The notes under the pieces are model-generated. The model had not been told where the DNA came from and did not search any database. It worked only from the letters and a program-made list of their open reading frames with translations. DNA of 64,000 nt from Lichenostomus cassidix (taxonomy: Eukaryota; Chordata; Aves; Passeriformes; Meliphagidae), in NCBI GenBank assembly GCA_008360975.2, contig CM039183.1, positions 56,098,850 through 56,162,849 on the forward strand, written 5' to 3'. Position 1 is the stretch's first letter, and each line of letters opens with the position of its first letter. The translations under genes and the position numbers were made by a program. This document shows positions 46,801 to 59,194 of the stretch, piece after piece.

Positions 46801-48313
46801 AGTAAACACGTAAGCTAATGGCTTTCTACCATTTTTTTAGTACCAGAGAAAACTTTGTATTAATGAAGCTTACTTGCTTGCATATGTAAATGTAAGAAAA
46901 GCAGATTGATTTTGTTGTTGCAGTTGTTCAGAAAAACAGGTCTTCATTCTGATAACATTTCACAGTTACTGTTTACTAGCATTCATTTAAATTTGCACAC
47001 TGTAGTAAAATCTAGAAGGTTTAATACTCATTTTTAATAATGTTCAATGATTAACCTGATTTTCTATCTTGCTTTTCTTTCTACCAGCTTTGGAGTATAG
47101 TCATTACAATTGCGTGCCTTTGCAAGAGTTACTTGATAGTCAAAGAGAGTTTTTACTATAAACTTGCCTCAGTAGAATTAAATCCTTATTCTTGTACAAA
47201 AAACAGATATGTTAAGATGAAGGTCTAGTGTAGTGGTGCAGAGGAGATGGTGGCAGATAACCTCTGGCTCAGTCAAGTAATTCAACACACATTTTACTGC
47301 TGTATTACCTGCATTCCAATACCCAGATATTATTCATTATTGAATTGAATAATATTTATTGAATTACAGAAATAATAGTTATAGAAAATATATAATTTCT
47401 GAGATAATCGCTGATTCACTCTGGTTCAACTGTCTCCTTTCTTTAAACAGAATTTACAAACCAGTAGTTTAAAAATTTGCAAAGTATCACTGGCCCACAA
47501 CTGAAGTTTAAGGTTCTGATCTGAAAATTACTGAGGCCAAAGGAAATGCTCCACTGGTTGTGAGCTTTTTGTTGGATTAAGTGACCATACGCATTTATTC
47601 TATATGACGAAAAAGCTTGACTTTTGAAAGAGTCAATAGTTATGTTGTCTTAATGTAAATAACTCTCAAGAATTTTATCATGTAATTCTATTTTGCTTGA
47701 AGGAAGTTACAAATATTTTATTTAAGGCCTATTTTTCCACCCTTTTGGCTGTGTTGAGGCAGTGAAAATGTATTTAACAAACAGTAGAATTCTCAATTGG
47801 AACAAGTAAAAACCTAAGATCATTAATTTTTTTTTATAGACTGTGTTGGATAATAAGTCAAGAGTAACATTTGGGAATGGCTTTTGGTTTGTAATAATTG
47901 TATGTATATCAAGAAACTCTATAGGAAAACAAATTTTAACTACTTTGTTGCTATAGAAATTAGGACTGGAGTTATTTTATGTGTAATTTGCATGTAAGAA
48001 GTGCCTGGGATTTTGGTGAGACTGTGCTTTATTGATTTGCAGAAATCACTTTTGTGCTAGGACTGGTTTAAGTTTGTTTTTTCATAATGATGAGTGTCTC
48101 TTCATGGATGTGGTGTAGTTTGAGGACTCAAAAATGAGAAAGTATTTTACATTTATAAGTTTATGACCATATGTAAATGTCTTTATACACATTTCTGGTT
48201 CAAACAATTCTGTTTCATGGTTTACACTCCTTGAGACTTAGTGTCCATAAATAAACACTCAGTTCAGTTTATAGCTGTGCCAATAATTTTTCAAGTCTGT
48301 ATCTCCAAATACT

Positions 48314-48337
48314 AAAAAAAAAAAAAAAAAAAAAAAA
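48314..48337 (+). repeat. (A)24 homopolymer
   Basis: An uninterrupted run of 24 A. A possible AATAAA lies about 65 bases upstream, too far for a normal cleavage signal, and no retrotransposed source gene or target-site duplication was recognised. It lies 153 bases before exon 19. Confidence 0.9.
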
Positions 48338-48490
48338 TTGAAGTTGTTAGTCATCATCAACTTGAGTTTTAATGTTTTTCCTGGAATTTAATAGTTGTTT
48401 AGAGTACGCAAATATTTCTCTTCTGGCTATTGCATCAGTAAGTGACCCAGGAAATTACACTTCACTTTCTGATTTGTCTTCCTATTACAG

Positions 48491-48608
48491 GCGAGCTCAA
48501 ATCTCTTGCTTCCTGCACCATCATCTCTGTCACCACACTCCAAGCTAAGTCTGTCAGGCGCTCTGAGTACTCCACTGAATCCTCTGTGTTCTTTCACTAC
48601 TGAAAGTG
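48491..48608 (+). CDS. AHI1: AHI1 coding exon 19 (codons 969-1007, linker)
   Basis: Acceptor TCCTATTACAG|GCGAGC; donor GAAAGTG|GTAAGT; phase 0 in, phase 1 out. It encodes a serine- and proline-rich segment (LLLPAPSSLSPHSKLSL). Mammalian jouberin has a serine-rich linker at this place containing FTSPP and SKLKQS, so the match is in composition and position rather than sequence. The assignment rests on strong splice sites and agreeing phase. The next exon must start in phase 1. Confidence 0.82.
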
Positions 48609-51210
48609 GTAAGTTTCTTTATTTCTTTACTCTTTGTAGGGGATGAGTAATAACTTCTATGAGGATTTTTTTTTTCTGCCTTTTTAAATTTTGCTGTGCA
48701 GCTCTTTCAGGGAGTAACCCATTTTTGTTGTATGTGATATTGTTTATAAAGTGCAGTGTAATACAGGCCAATAATGATGCATGTTCCTTTGTAGTGCTTT
48801 TTCTTTCTTTAAGCTGTGCACTTACTTATTAGTGCGGAAAGTTCCTAGAAGAAGATGAGATTGCCAGCTTTTCTTGATTTAATATTTTGATAATATTTGA
48901 ATGCTTTCTTTAATATCTTAAAGATGGACACTCAAAAAAGAATGGAATTTAAAAGCACGTGTACAAATATAAGAACCATAGTGCTTGGTAATCTATTTGC
49001 AGTTGTGTTAATCTGTTTTTAGATTTTTTTGGGGTTTTTTTGTAAAAATATTTTACATTGAAAGATGGCGAGTAAAAGTTAAGTGATGCAATTATGCACA
49101 TTTGTGATGCTTACTTTGCTCATAATATCTGTTTCACTGCTAATCACAGTATTTAATAATAAAATTTATAATTTTATGCCCTTTTTTTCTGGGCACCTGT
49201 AAAATAAGACAGAAAATTGGAACCTTATTTTCGAAGTGTTTTTGTTTTGTATCCTTGAGAAGAGTAAAAGGAATTCCAGAGGGAGGATGGAATATATAAT
49301 GAAATAAAAACAGGTAATAGAGATCTAAAATGTAGATAGTAAAGATAGGAATAATCTCTATAATTATATAGAATTATCTCCTGAAGGCAGACAATTTTTT
49401 TTTTGCAAATGAAGGCATTATTACTTTTTCTTAGCAGCTGGGGAAATAGTCCTTAGCACGGGCTCAAAGATTGACCACTAGTCTCAGAATCACTCTTAAT
49501 CACTAATTCACAATGCAAATGGCCAAACACCAATTAACTTCTGTATTTCTATTTTCTCCCATAACAGTAGATCTTAGAGCCAAAATAACATTTGTGTGTT
49601 GCTCAACAGATGAATGTTACTTCCACAGTGTGTAAATCTTACAGAGGCAGTAGAACACATGTGCTTACATATTGTGAATATTTAAAATAAGTGGACTAAC
49701 CCTTTAAAGAACATTAACATATATTCTAAGTTGTTCTACATGGCTGTTCCTAGTGTTGCTCAAGCCAAGGAATTCCATTTTCTTGAATTTTACTTTATGG
49801 AGAAGCACAGATAAAAGTGTTGATGAAGACTTCCTAAATAGCATGAGCAGACATAAATTTATGTTACAGCTCTTTATGTACAATCCCAATGTTTTCATTT
49901 CCAAAACTGACTGATACTTCCAAGATGATTCACAGGTATAGCATATTATTTATACAAAGGAAGCGTAGTAAAAAAGGAAATATAGTAAAGAAGAAGCCAT
50001 GAGAACCTCAAGATTTTTAGGGGGAGAAAACCATAAAAATACTAGTGTTCCACAATTGAAATACACTTTTCTGTAAGAAAATATTTTAAAATTGTGAATT
50101 ACGTCTCTGTCATTTTGGTAGCCTCCAAGTTGTTCAACTGTGGTAGAGTTGTTTTCAGTGAAACATAAAATGTTTTACTTGTCTTATTTTTTTCATTCCC
50201 CGTTGGTTATAAACGGTGAAGAAAGGTGCTTATGTTAATAGCGCCTAACTGCCAGTTAAATTTTGCTTTTGAATGACAGAAAATCTGTACTGAAACACAT
50301 CTATTAATTTATGGATTGTGCTGGAAGGACAGGACAGCTTTATTTTCTCTGTGGATTTTATATACACAATATATTTGTTTTTTGTTGTTAAGTTATTTGG
50401 GATGTTGCATTGTTAACAATTGCCTGTACTAGAGAGCCTTCATTTTTGTCCAACAAATGGTTACGTGTTCCTGAGGGTCATGTTGACAATTCAGTTCTGT
50501 CACCGTTTGCTGTGCATTCAGTGCTTCATAAATCAAAATGCAGAATTCCCACTTCCATGTGTAAACCTCCGTTAGCCATATATTTAACCATGTAACTTGT
50601 GTATGTGCATGCTCTCATAATTTGGTAAAGTAGTAGCTGGTGTCTTATAGTATGGACATACTATATACAGAATATATGCAACCCCTTCTTTTTAAAAGAC
50701 AGTTTAATTGTCTAGGTCTTGCCTGAGGTAGGAAACAGTGGAAAAATTTTGCGTACATCTTTGTGATATATGGGCAGTAGCAGTAATACAGCAGATCTTT
50801 CCTGACTTTTAAATCTTTTCATATCCAGATGTATTTGCAGAATTATTCGCAGCACTTTAAATAAAAGTAATATTCACTCCTACGGATTTTAAATGTGTCT
50901 CTTCATTTTGACAAATGGATTTTGTATACCCTGACATATCATATGTTTTGGCTTTTCCTCAATGCATACTTTCACAGGTTTACAGGCTTTCATGAAGCCC
51001 CAATCTTATTCGTCTATTTACCTTCCCCACTTCCCTCAAGATCAGTTAGCTTATGGATGCTAGGCAAGACTGCCTGTGTTTCTAGCCAGTTTGCTCTAAA
51101 TTAAGTAATTAATTGTTTAATCATCTATGAGAGCTTCAGTATCTTTCTCAATGGTAGAATATTCTTTATATGAGCTGAGTAAAGACAAGACCATGATATC
51201 ATTGATATTG

Positions 51211-51838
51211 GTGCCCAACCCTCCTGCTCAAAGCAAATTTGCCTCAAGCTCAGGACTGTGTCCATTTGGATTTTGAATATCTCCAAGGATGGAGACTCCA
51301 AAACACCTCTGGACAACCTACTGCAATGTTTGAGTGTTCTAACAGTAAAGGATTTTTTATTATCTTTAAATGATATTTTATATATTTCAGTCTGCATTGG
51401 TGCATGAGTTCAGGACTTGGCATTTTTCTTTGTTGAACTTTAAGAGGTTCTTACTGACCTATTTTTGTGGCTCATCAAGGTGCCTTTGAATGGCAACATG
51501 TCCCTCAGGTGTACCAGCCCCTCCTCACAGATTTTTATCATCTGGAGATTTGCTGAGGGTATGCTCAGTCCTATCAGCCAGGTCATTAATGGAGAAGTTG
51601 AAGTGTGGACTCCAGTACTGATCTCTGGAGTGCACCACTGGTGACTGATCTCCAGTTTGATTTCATCTGAGTGGTTATGAACCTCTGATCTCTACAGCTC
51701 AGCCAACTTCCAGTCTGCTGCCCAGTTTACACAGTGAATGCTTGAGCTGTTTGTCTATGAGAACATTATGGGGGACAGTGTTGAAAGGCTTGCCAAATTC
51801 AAGGCTAACAACATCTACTGCTTTCCCATTGATGCTGT
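51211..51838 (-). mobile_element. CR1 LINE, antisense, with reverse-transcriptase coding remnant
   Basis: Read on the - strand, this matches avian CR1 ORF2 into the 3' region. From high to low coordinate it gives the DVV.LEFGKPFNTVPHN region of the polymerase, the LSKSPDD remnant where CR1 has LSKFADD, a section with LKFNKEKCQVL, then the non-coding tail region (plus strand TTTTGAATATCTCCAAGGATGGAGACTCC). Several in-frame stops and indels show it is dead. It is the longest transposon fragment in the window, about 630 bases. Confidence 0.92.
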
Positions 51839-52390
51839 GGAGAGCTGAGCCAGAGATAAACTTTTATCAAGAGCATGATTAGAATTACTAGAAAAATGTA
51901 ATGAATTTTGTCAAATAGTAATTACAGAATAGGTACCACAAAACAGATACAAGACATGGATCAACTTGTTTTTATGTGTTATGTATAAAGCATTTCATTA
52001 GAGACATCTCATCGGATTTAACAAAATTAATTAAAGAAAATATGTGTTGTGTGCCTTCCTCTCACAAAGATTGTTTTAAATTTGAGAGAAAGGCATGGAA
52101 CTTAGATTTTCTTACTGTCCATCATGATAGCGTATTAGCTGAAATTTTTCATCGAGAGCATAACTCATTTTACCGTATCAGGATAATTTTTGTGTCTGCC
52201 TCAGTAAAGCTGCAGCTGTGCTGATAGCTGTTTCAATAATTTGAAAAATTTGCTAGAAGTTTGTCTTTGGAGAAAGTCACCCCTTTGAGTTTTACATTTG
52301 TAATTTAAATTCACAAAGTCTTATGGGTGTTTAATACTCTAAGGAATCTGTCCCTAAAAGTATGTAATATTTAATATTTAAGGTTGCTGA

Positions 52391-52512
52391 ACTTTTTTTC
52401 TTTGTTCTTTCCTTGGGTTTTTTTTTTTTTGTGTCCTTCTTTCCTTTTATTTTTTTTCCTTCCTTCTTTCCTATTTTTTTTTCCTTCCTTCGTTCCTTTT
52501 TTTTTTTCCTTC
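52391..52512 (+). repeat. Polypyrimidine low-complexity tract (TTTCC/T-rich)
   Basis: About 120 bases of almost pure T and C, built from long T runs alternating with CCTTCCTTC-type blocks. At least three successive T(8+)-CCTTCC segments suggest local duplication with a period near 30-36 bases. The purine complement could favour triplex or slipped structures. Confidence 0.85.
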
Positions 52513-55500
52513 CCTGGTAATAAAATTTGTTTAAGATCTGTCTTTGATAGTCAGAATTGAGGTTTTACCTCGCCTGTGCTATATAACTGTGTTTATGCTC
52601 ATGCTTAGTGCTGGTTTTATCACACTTGGCCTGTAGTGCTGTTCTGCACTGCACTGTAGCATGATCCAGGACTTTGTCTTAAACATTCTCTTCCTTCTCC
52701 TCTTTATAACTTTTTCCAGAGTGACCCATTTCCTAGTTGTTATTTTTAAGACAAATAGGGAAATAGCAAAACCTCCAGATTTCAATTGCTCATTCTCTGT
52801 CAGACATTAAAATCCCTGCTGGTTTTTTTTGCCTTTCCTCCTTAAGACTGTGAGCATCTTTGGACAGTGAAATCACCTTCCTATGAGACACTGTTTTGCA
52901 GGTCTGTGGCATGCCATGAAAGAAATATCCGGCATCTTTGGGCTTTATTCCACAGTGACTCTTCAGTAACTACCACTATGTTCAGGACGTGCTTTCTAAA
53001 ATAAGTTTGGGTTTCAAGTCATTGTAATTAACAGTGACCCTAATTGTTAATTATGTGGGAGATTGAAGCTCGACTATAAATACTACACAGATCTGTTCAC
53101 TGAAATTTGGACTTCAATAAAACCAGTTAATTAAACTTGCTCTTAAAAATTAATTACGTATGTGCTAGAAACGTGATGGTTCTTGTATCTTTAAAGAAAA
53201 TCTCAAAAACAAAAAACACAACACTTTGGCAGGGTTGAGAACAATTAGAAATTTTCTCTCCATTAACACAACTGACAGTAAAAGGTGTTTTCCACCTATA
53301 TAAAATATAAGCTTCAAAGCACTCTATTACTCTCTAAAGATATTAAAAAAACTGACTTCATGTTTAATTCCTCTGTTACATTTGATATACTATTTAAAAC
53401 TGCTTCTTTCAGTCTCAAGCAAACAGTGAAATAGACTTTTACACAGATATCAGAAATATTTTTGCAACAATTAAATGTTCTTAAAATACTGTTTTTATTC
53501 TGGGGGAGATTTAAAATCAGGAAAAGGAGGTACATCAAATAGCAAAATTCATGTTGTGGAGAGATACTGCAGAAACGTGTCAAAAGTTGCAGCCTCATAT
53601 GTACGTTGTATCGTTGGTTTTTGGGATTTTTTTTCGCTATTTCATACTTTCTCCCCAACTCTGTAACATCTGTCTTCAATACTGCCACAGTCCTGGAGGA
53701 GTTGGATGGTTTTGTTTGGGCTTTTTTTGTGGGCATTTGTCATGCCTTTCACATAATTTTGTGCCACTCAAGGAAGAATGTCTGCAGAAAGCTTGTTCAG
53801 TGTAGCATTATTCTTTTCATCTCTTACTGAGAAACTCCTGGGGGAAAAAGACAAATACAAACTATAATTGAAACTGTATCAAATGAACAATTGAATTCAA
53901 TTTCATTATTAGAATAACTTGTTTTTTCTAAGTTGAGAATAATCATTAACAAAATATTCCAAAGAGTTACTAAAAAAGGTGACAGAGTATATGTTAATTG
54001 AAGGGTGCATGTATGTATACCATGTAGTCCAAGTATAACATTAAATACTATTTGTAGTATCTGTTTGAAAGAACTGATTGAAGGACAGATGATGTCTAAA
54101 ACAAACCATGTGGTACAGGCAGCAGCATTGCTGTCTTCCCCACACTGCTGTGTTGAAAATATGTAATTTTGACCTGGGGGGGACCATTTTTGTTTAGAGG
54201 GAATACCAGTGGGAGTGCCCATTGGAGAAATCTTTACTGGGATCCAGACCATGCAGGCAAATTGATTGGCACACAGATCACTGAATACATACTTTTTTTA
54301 TACCTAGGATAGTACTGCAAATACTGTATCAAATTTTAATGTAAGAGTGAAATATCTTCCTATTCATTTTTTAAGAGAAATATCTTGAGTGTGTGTAAAA
54401 GACTTCTTTCCAAGAATATAAACGTAAGAAAAGAACCCAGTTTTATTTTGAAAGAATCTGGGTATATGTGTTCCCCATTAAACTGTAATGTGTGCTGCCT
54501 CATTAGCTCACCCAGCAGCTTCATTTAGATTCGCTGTGATGGTGAAAGCAATTAAGCCTGCAGGGCTGCACAGATCAGAACTGTGGAAATTGTGTAGCAA
54601 TTTGCCATAGTATCTTCAGTTGCATTGATATTTTTCTTTTTATCCCCCCATCTTCGTAAAACTGGGGTGGGAGCATATTATAGTGAAGAGTACCAAATAC
54701 ATGCCTAAAAGTAGTTCAGTACCCACACTATTAGTTGAAAGTGGTTTGAGTGTAATACAAGCTGCTAGGAGGAATAGGTAATGATAGGAAACTAATTTTA
54801 CTTCATTTATGAAGAAACTTATGAAAGGGAAGCAGGTAATGTATAATGATTTCACAGAGACAGTTTCTCGATTTCATTAGTAGTGGTGAGTCTGCTGGGG
54901 TTTTTTTGTGTCACTGATTGAGCAAACAATGAAGTGATGTTATGAGGCCTGTGCAAAATGGTTGTAGAAGTCTTTTCACTGGTTGCCTGATCTGTTTATC
55001 TTTTCCATTTATTCTTACTACTGCAGAGGAAGAAATGCTAGTTTTCTGTTCACTAAGGGATACTCCTAATGGCCTCAGTTGATCAGGTACTCCAGTGGGG
55101 GAAATATCATTGATTAGTACTCTGCTACCCGTTGTCTTTAAGTCTGAAACTGGATAGAAGTGCAGAACTATTAGTATGTCCTGTAGAGGTTCTGCCAACA
55201 TAGGAAATGATACATGAGAATAAATGCTTGCAGAGTGGTTAGCTTCCTGCAAGCTACAATCTGCTGCTGGTAGATTATGTCATGTGTTTAAAAAAGGGGA
55301 ATGTGCATTAAGATGAAAGAAATATGTGCCTAATACTTTTCTCTCACTTCTCAGTTATTTTTCTGGTTTTATGCAGTTTGCTGTCTTCCTGCCCTGTCAC
55401 ATTTCTGAAGAACTAATTCTGCCTGACATATTTTTCAGAAATCGAAACTTTAAAAAATTTTCAAGAGAACTGTTCTGATATTTTTATGGGGATGGATTTT

Positions 55501-58500
55501 TTTTTCAAATGTGACCTTTTCATTTAATTATTCTAATGGGACACTGATACCAAAAATTTAAAAATTTTGCCTAGTATTTTCTTTTGCATTTCTAAACGAA
55601 GAAATATGAGTTGTTTTCTGTTATTATGAAAAGTATCTTACTGCAACTTTGCAGAATTCTCACATTTTCTGTAACTTGTAGGATGTGATTTCTTCTAACT
55701 CTGTGGCTGGGTCAAGTATGTAGGTTTTCTTTCTTTTGGAAACTGAATTACTTAAACATCCCCACCACTACTTGGTGTGGATAACAATAATGAAGAACAG
55801 TAGCACTTTTTATGTGAGTAAACTTGACTTATTGTAGTCCCTTGGTTTTTGAGTATATTATTCTGTTGTGGGTTTTTTTCCTCCTATTAACCAAAGATAA
55901 ACATATCTTTACATTCATTACAAGCCTTTGTTTTAACTAAAGAGCACTGCGTAGTCACTGAGAATTTATAATAATGGATTTCATTTTAGATCCAGTTAGT
56001 AGATTTTCTCTTCATTTTTCAAAAGATGGTAAGAGAACTAAGTAGAAAGAAATCACCAGCTCAACCCCACAGATCAGCTCTCAGCAAGAGCCAGTTGACA
56101 TAACTACACTGATGTTTTCTAAAAATATTTTTACCATAAGCAGAAGAGCATTAAGTCTAAAGTGCTTTTTATGTATGTCTGTTTACTTAAATGGGAACTC
56201 CCCTGGGAAAAATGATCATTCATTTTAAGATATTCGTATCTCTCACTTTGACTTAAGGGAAATGTGTAACAGAGAAGGGAGACAGAAAATAATCTTTTTT
56301 TGTTATTATTTGCTTATAATGTAATGGAAGAACTCAAAAATAAAGCTTACAAATATTTTTCTCAAAGTTAGTTTTCTTTTAAAACAAAGGGAACATCTAT
56401 CACAGGATTTTAATGTTATTTTTTTATACCTGGTTTTTTCATAAGCTGCTCTGCTGTACCACTTACATTTTGAAGTAGCTGTGACTCAGTTTCTTCAGGG
56501 AAAATAGATTACAGAGGCTCAGGGTGTTCTAGCTTACAGCTGACGTTGGCAATAAATAAAAATTAAGAATATCAGGACACACGTATGCCTTCATCATGGC
56601 TTACAGGCAGCTCAGGCCATTCTGAAGGGAAGGACCTTCCTCAGAGCTCTGTGACCCTCCTATGCTGCCCACTTCATTGGACAATGTCAGAGTTCTGGCT
56701 CAAAGCACAAATACAAGACCTTATTTTAAGGTAAAATAGCTGGGTGTTTACATTTATAAAATGAATAGTAAAAATACTATTTTAATTTGAAAACATAAGT
56801 TGTATAAATAGATTCATCTAACCACAAAAATGTTCCAACAGAATAGTAAAGACACAGAGACATAACCATTAACATTAATGACAATCTAGTTGTTCTGTTC
56901 TAAAAGTTTGCTTATCCAGTTTCTTCTGTCTGATTGATAAGATGTTATAAATGTCAGAAGAGTTTGTATTTTTTAGTTAAACGTGCTAGAATTGTTTATC
57001 CTGAGATCAAAGATACACGTTCCTTTATTATATGTTCTTTTTCATGTTTCTTCTAGGTAAGTTAATTAAAATATTTCTCTAAAAATTACACTAAATACAG
57101 AGCACAATAACAGCAATCTTTGAAGATTCCAAAAACTTTATCTAAAGAACAGCATTTATATTTACTTGAAATTGGTGTATGTTAGGGTAATTACTGCTGA
57201 GCCTTCAGGCTAAAGGAAGTACTCTCAGCCAAATTATACAAGGGTGTGGATTAAATGAAGCATTACTCTCTGTTTGGCAGCAGTGGCTATAGATTGCAAA
57301 ATCAGGGTGTGACGTAGTACTGTGGAAAGTCTCTGCCAAAAGTGATTTGGCCTAAGTGTGCCCTTACTTTCTCAGTTATGTGGATCCTAAAACAACTGAA
57401 TCTCATTAATTCCTAAGTAGAGCGGTCCTATTAACTGTTTTCACTTTGAGCTTGTCTGTAATTTTGGGCTATTGAGCCGTGAGACAACATGCTTAAATTA
57501 AATTTCAGCTGGTCACAGAGGTGAAAACAGCCCTTCTGCCAAGGACTGTACAGTAGAGTATCAGTTCTCTTGTCCAGCAGAAAGCTCAGGACAGCAAGGA
57601 TGCTGTCTGCACAACAATAAGCATGAGTGAATAAAATGAGAAAATTGGGCCCTCCTTGTATTGCTCCAATCCTTCTGTCCCTGTCATTTCCAGAGGAGCT
57701 GGGAGGACTATGCAAAAAACCCAGTAGCAGCCATGGGGCACAGGAGGGAGAAACCTCCATCTCCCAGGTGGAGACCAAAGTACTTTGACTTCATCTCTGG
57801 TTTTGACAAGTTAGCAAAACCCAAGTAAATTAACAAATAAAGAAATCTTACATTATCCAATCCCATTTGGGTACACATGTGTACTTTTTCCACTGTTATA
57901 AAAAGCCTTTGCTAATTTTGTTGGTAGATTTTTATGTGTGAAGCAACTAAACTTCCATTGATTCATATGCAGCTTGTTACTCTCGTTGCTGAAGCACCAA
58001 TTTCAGTGAGAGCAAACTTCCCTGACATGATCCATTCTATTAATATAACACCTTTAAAATTAACTTGGGGTATATGTGGTCTACTACATGTGTCTGCAAC
58101 AGGCTGTGGTACCAATGCAGTTGGATCATTGTAGTTTGATACTGACCATGTTGGTGCTGTAGAAGCTAATGATACAGGATGGTGGCTCTTACAGCACACA
58201 GTGAAGGAAGAGACTGCAGAGGTTCCTTTCCCATGTTTTCCTCTCACAGTTAAGACTCAGTTTCTTCAGTTTTTGCTTCCTTAGGCCAAGAAATAAGATT
58301 CAAGTGACAAACAGGCAAACTCAAAAAAACTCTTTAGAGTCTTCCCTGCTGACCTGACCCCAGGCTTTGTTCTAGCTTGCTGGACAGTCCCTTTGCAGAA
58401 GGCTCTTACTCGACTGTGTAACAGATAGTGTTTGACACTCTCTATCTCATCTAAAGATTGATTCCAGCACACTGCATCCCTATAAGATTCTAGATATAAC

Positions 58501-59178
58501 ATCCCCTTTTCCTATCCTATCAATCTCTCCTCCAGCTGTCTATCTGTGCTTGCTTCTGGTGCCTCATTGATTGGCGTTTTTTACAGATTAGCTGAAGGGT
58601 GTTGCAGTGGCATATGTTGATAGAGGTCATTCTGGAATCCTTTCAGAGCCTGCTGGTCAAAAGTTGCAGACTGCTGAAGCTACTATGCCAAATAATAAAA
58701 TACAGAAAATTGGGGCTTCCTTCAAAATATCAGTTGAGCATCTTTTGGTTTGACAAGCTGCCGAATAGCAGAAAATGCACCTGTAGAGCATGATATTCAC
58801 TTTGTGAGGTGTTGTATTTTCAGGTGAAGACCCTAAACAGATTTCATTTTCCTACTCCTTGCAGGTTTGAGTTTTCATTTATAGTGGTTACATTTAAGCA
58901 GAGTTCACCTCTCTAATAAAAAAGGATGGTCCTTAAAGGATAGGGTTGGTTTTGGTTTTTTTTATGACTCTCAATTCAGAGCAGGTATCCATGAGGTGTG
59001 TCATCTCTACTACTTGTTCAGGAGAACATTGTAACAGAGTTATGCATGTTGCTAGTTGAAGAACTTGTCTTGTGAGCCAGGTCCTAGCTAAAACCTAGTT
59101 GGTATTTATCTCATATAAGGACTCTAAGCATGCTCTTGGAATTTTTTATTTTCAAAACAGTTCAAAATACAAGTTCTG

Positions 59179-59194
59179 AATATATATATATATT
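59179..59194. repeat. (TA)n microsatellite
   Basis: A short alternating AT run of about seven repeats. Likely variable; no function inferred. Confidence 0.8.

Larger units (their letters stand above)
40134..48490 (+). other. AHI1 intron 18 (8.4 kb)
   Basis: The largest complete intron after intron 1. Contents in order are a weak antisense CR1 tail at 40,386, a 20-base palindrome at 40,470, an unidentified block at 41,500-42,480, a good sense CR1 at 43,008, a G-rich tract at 43,851 and a run of 24 A at 48,314. No conserved AHI1 exon was found in it. Confidence 0.8.

Noticed and set aside
48060..48337. Possible processed pseudogene ending in the 24-A run
   Set aside because: The nearest AATAAA is about 65 bases upstream, no upstream coding similarity is visible and no flanking target-site duplication was found.
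57431..58502. Several 60-115 codon frames on both strands near 57.4-58.5 kb
   Set aside because: Overlapping frames on both strands without motif, splice or promoter support; expected by chance.
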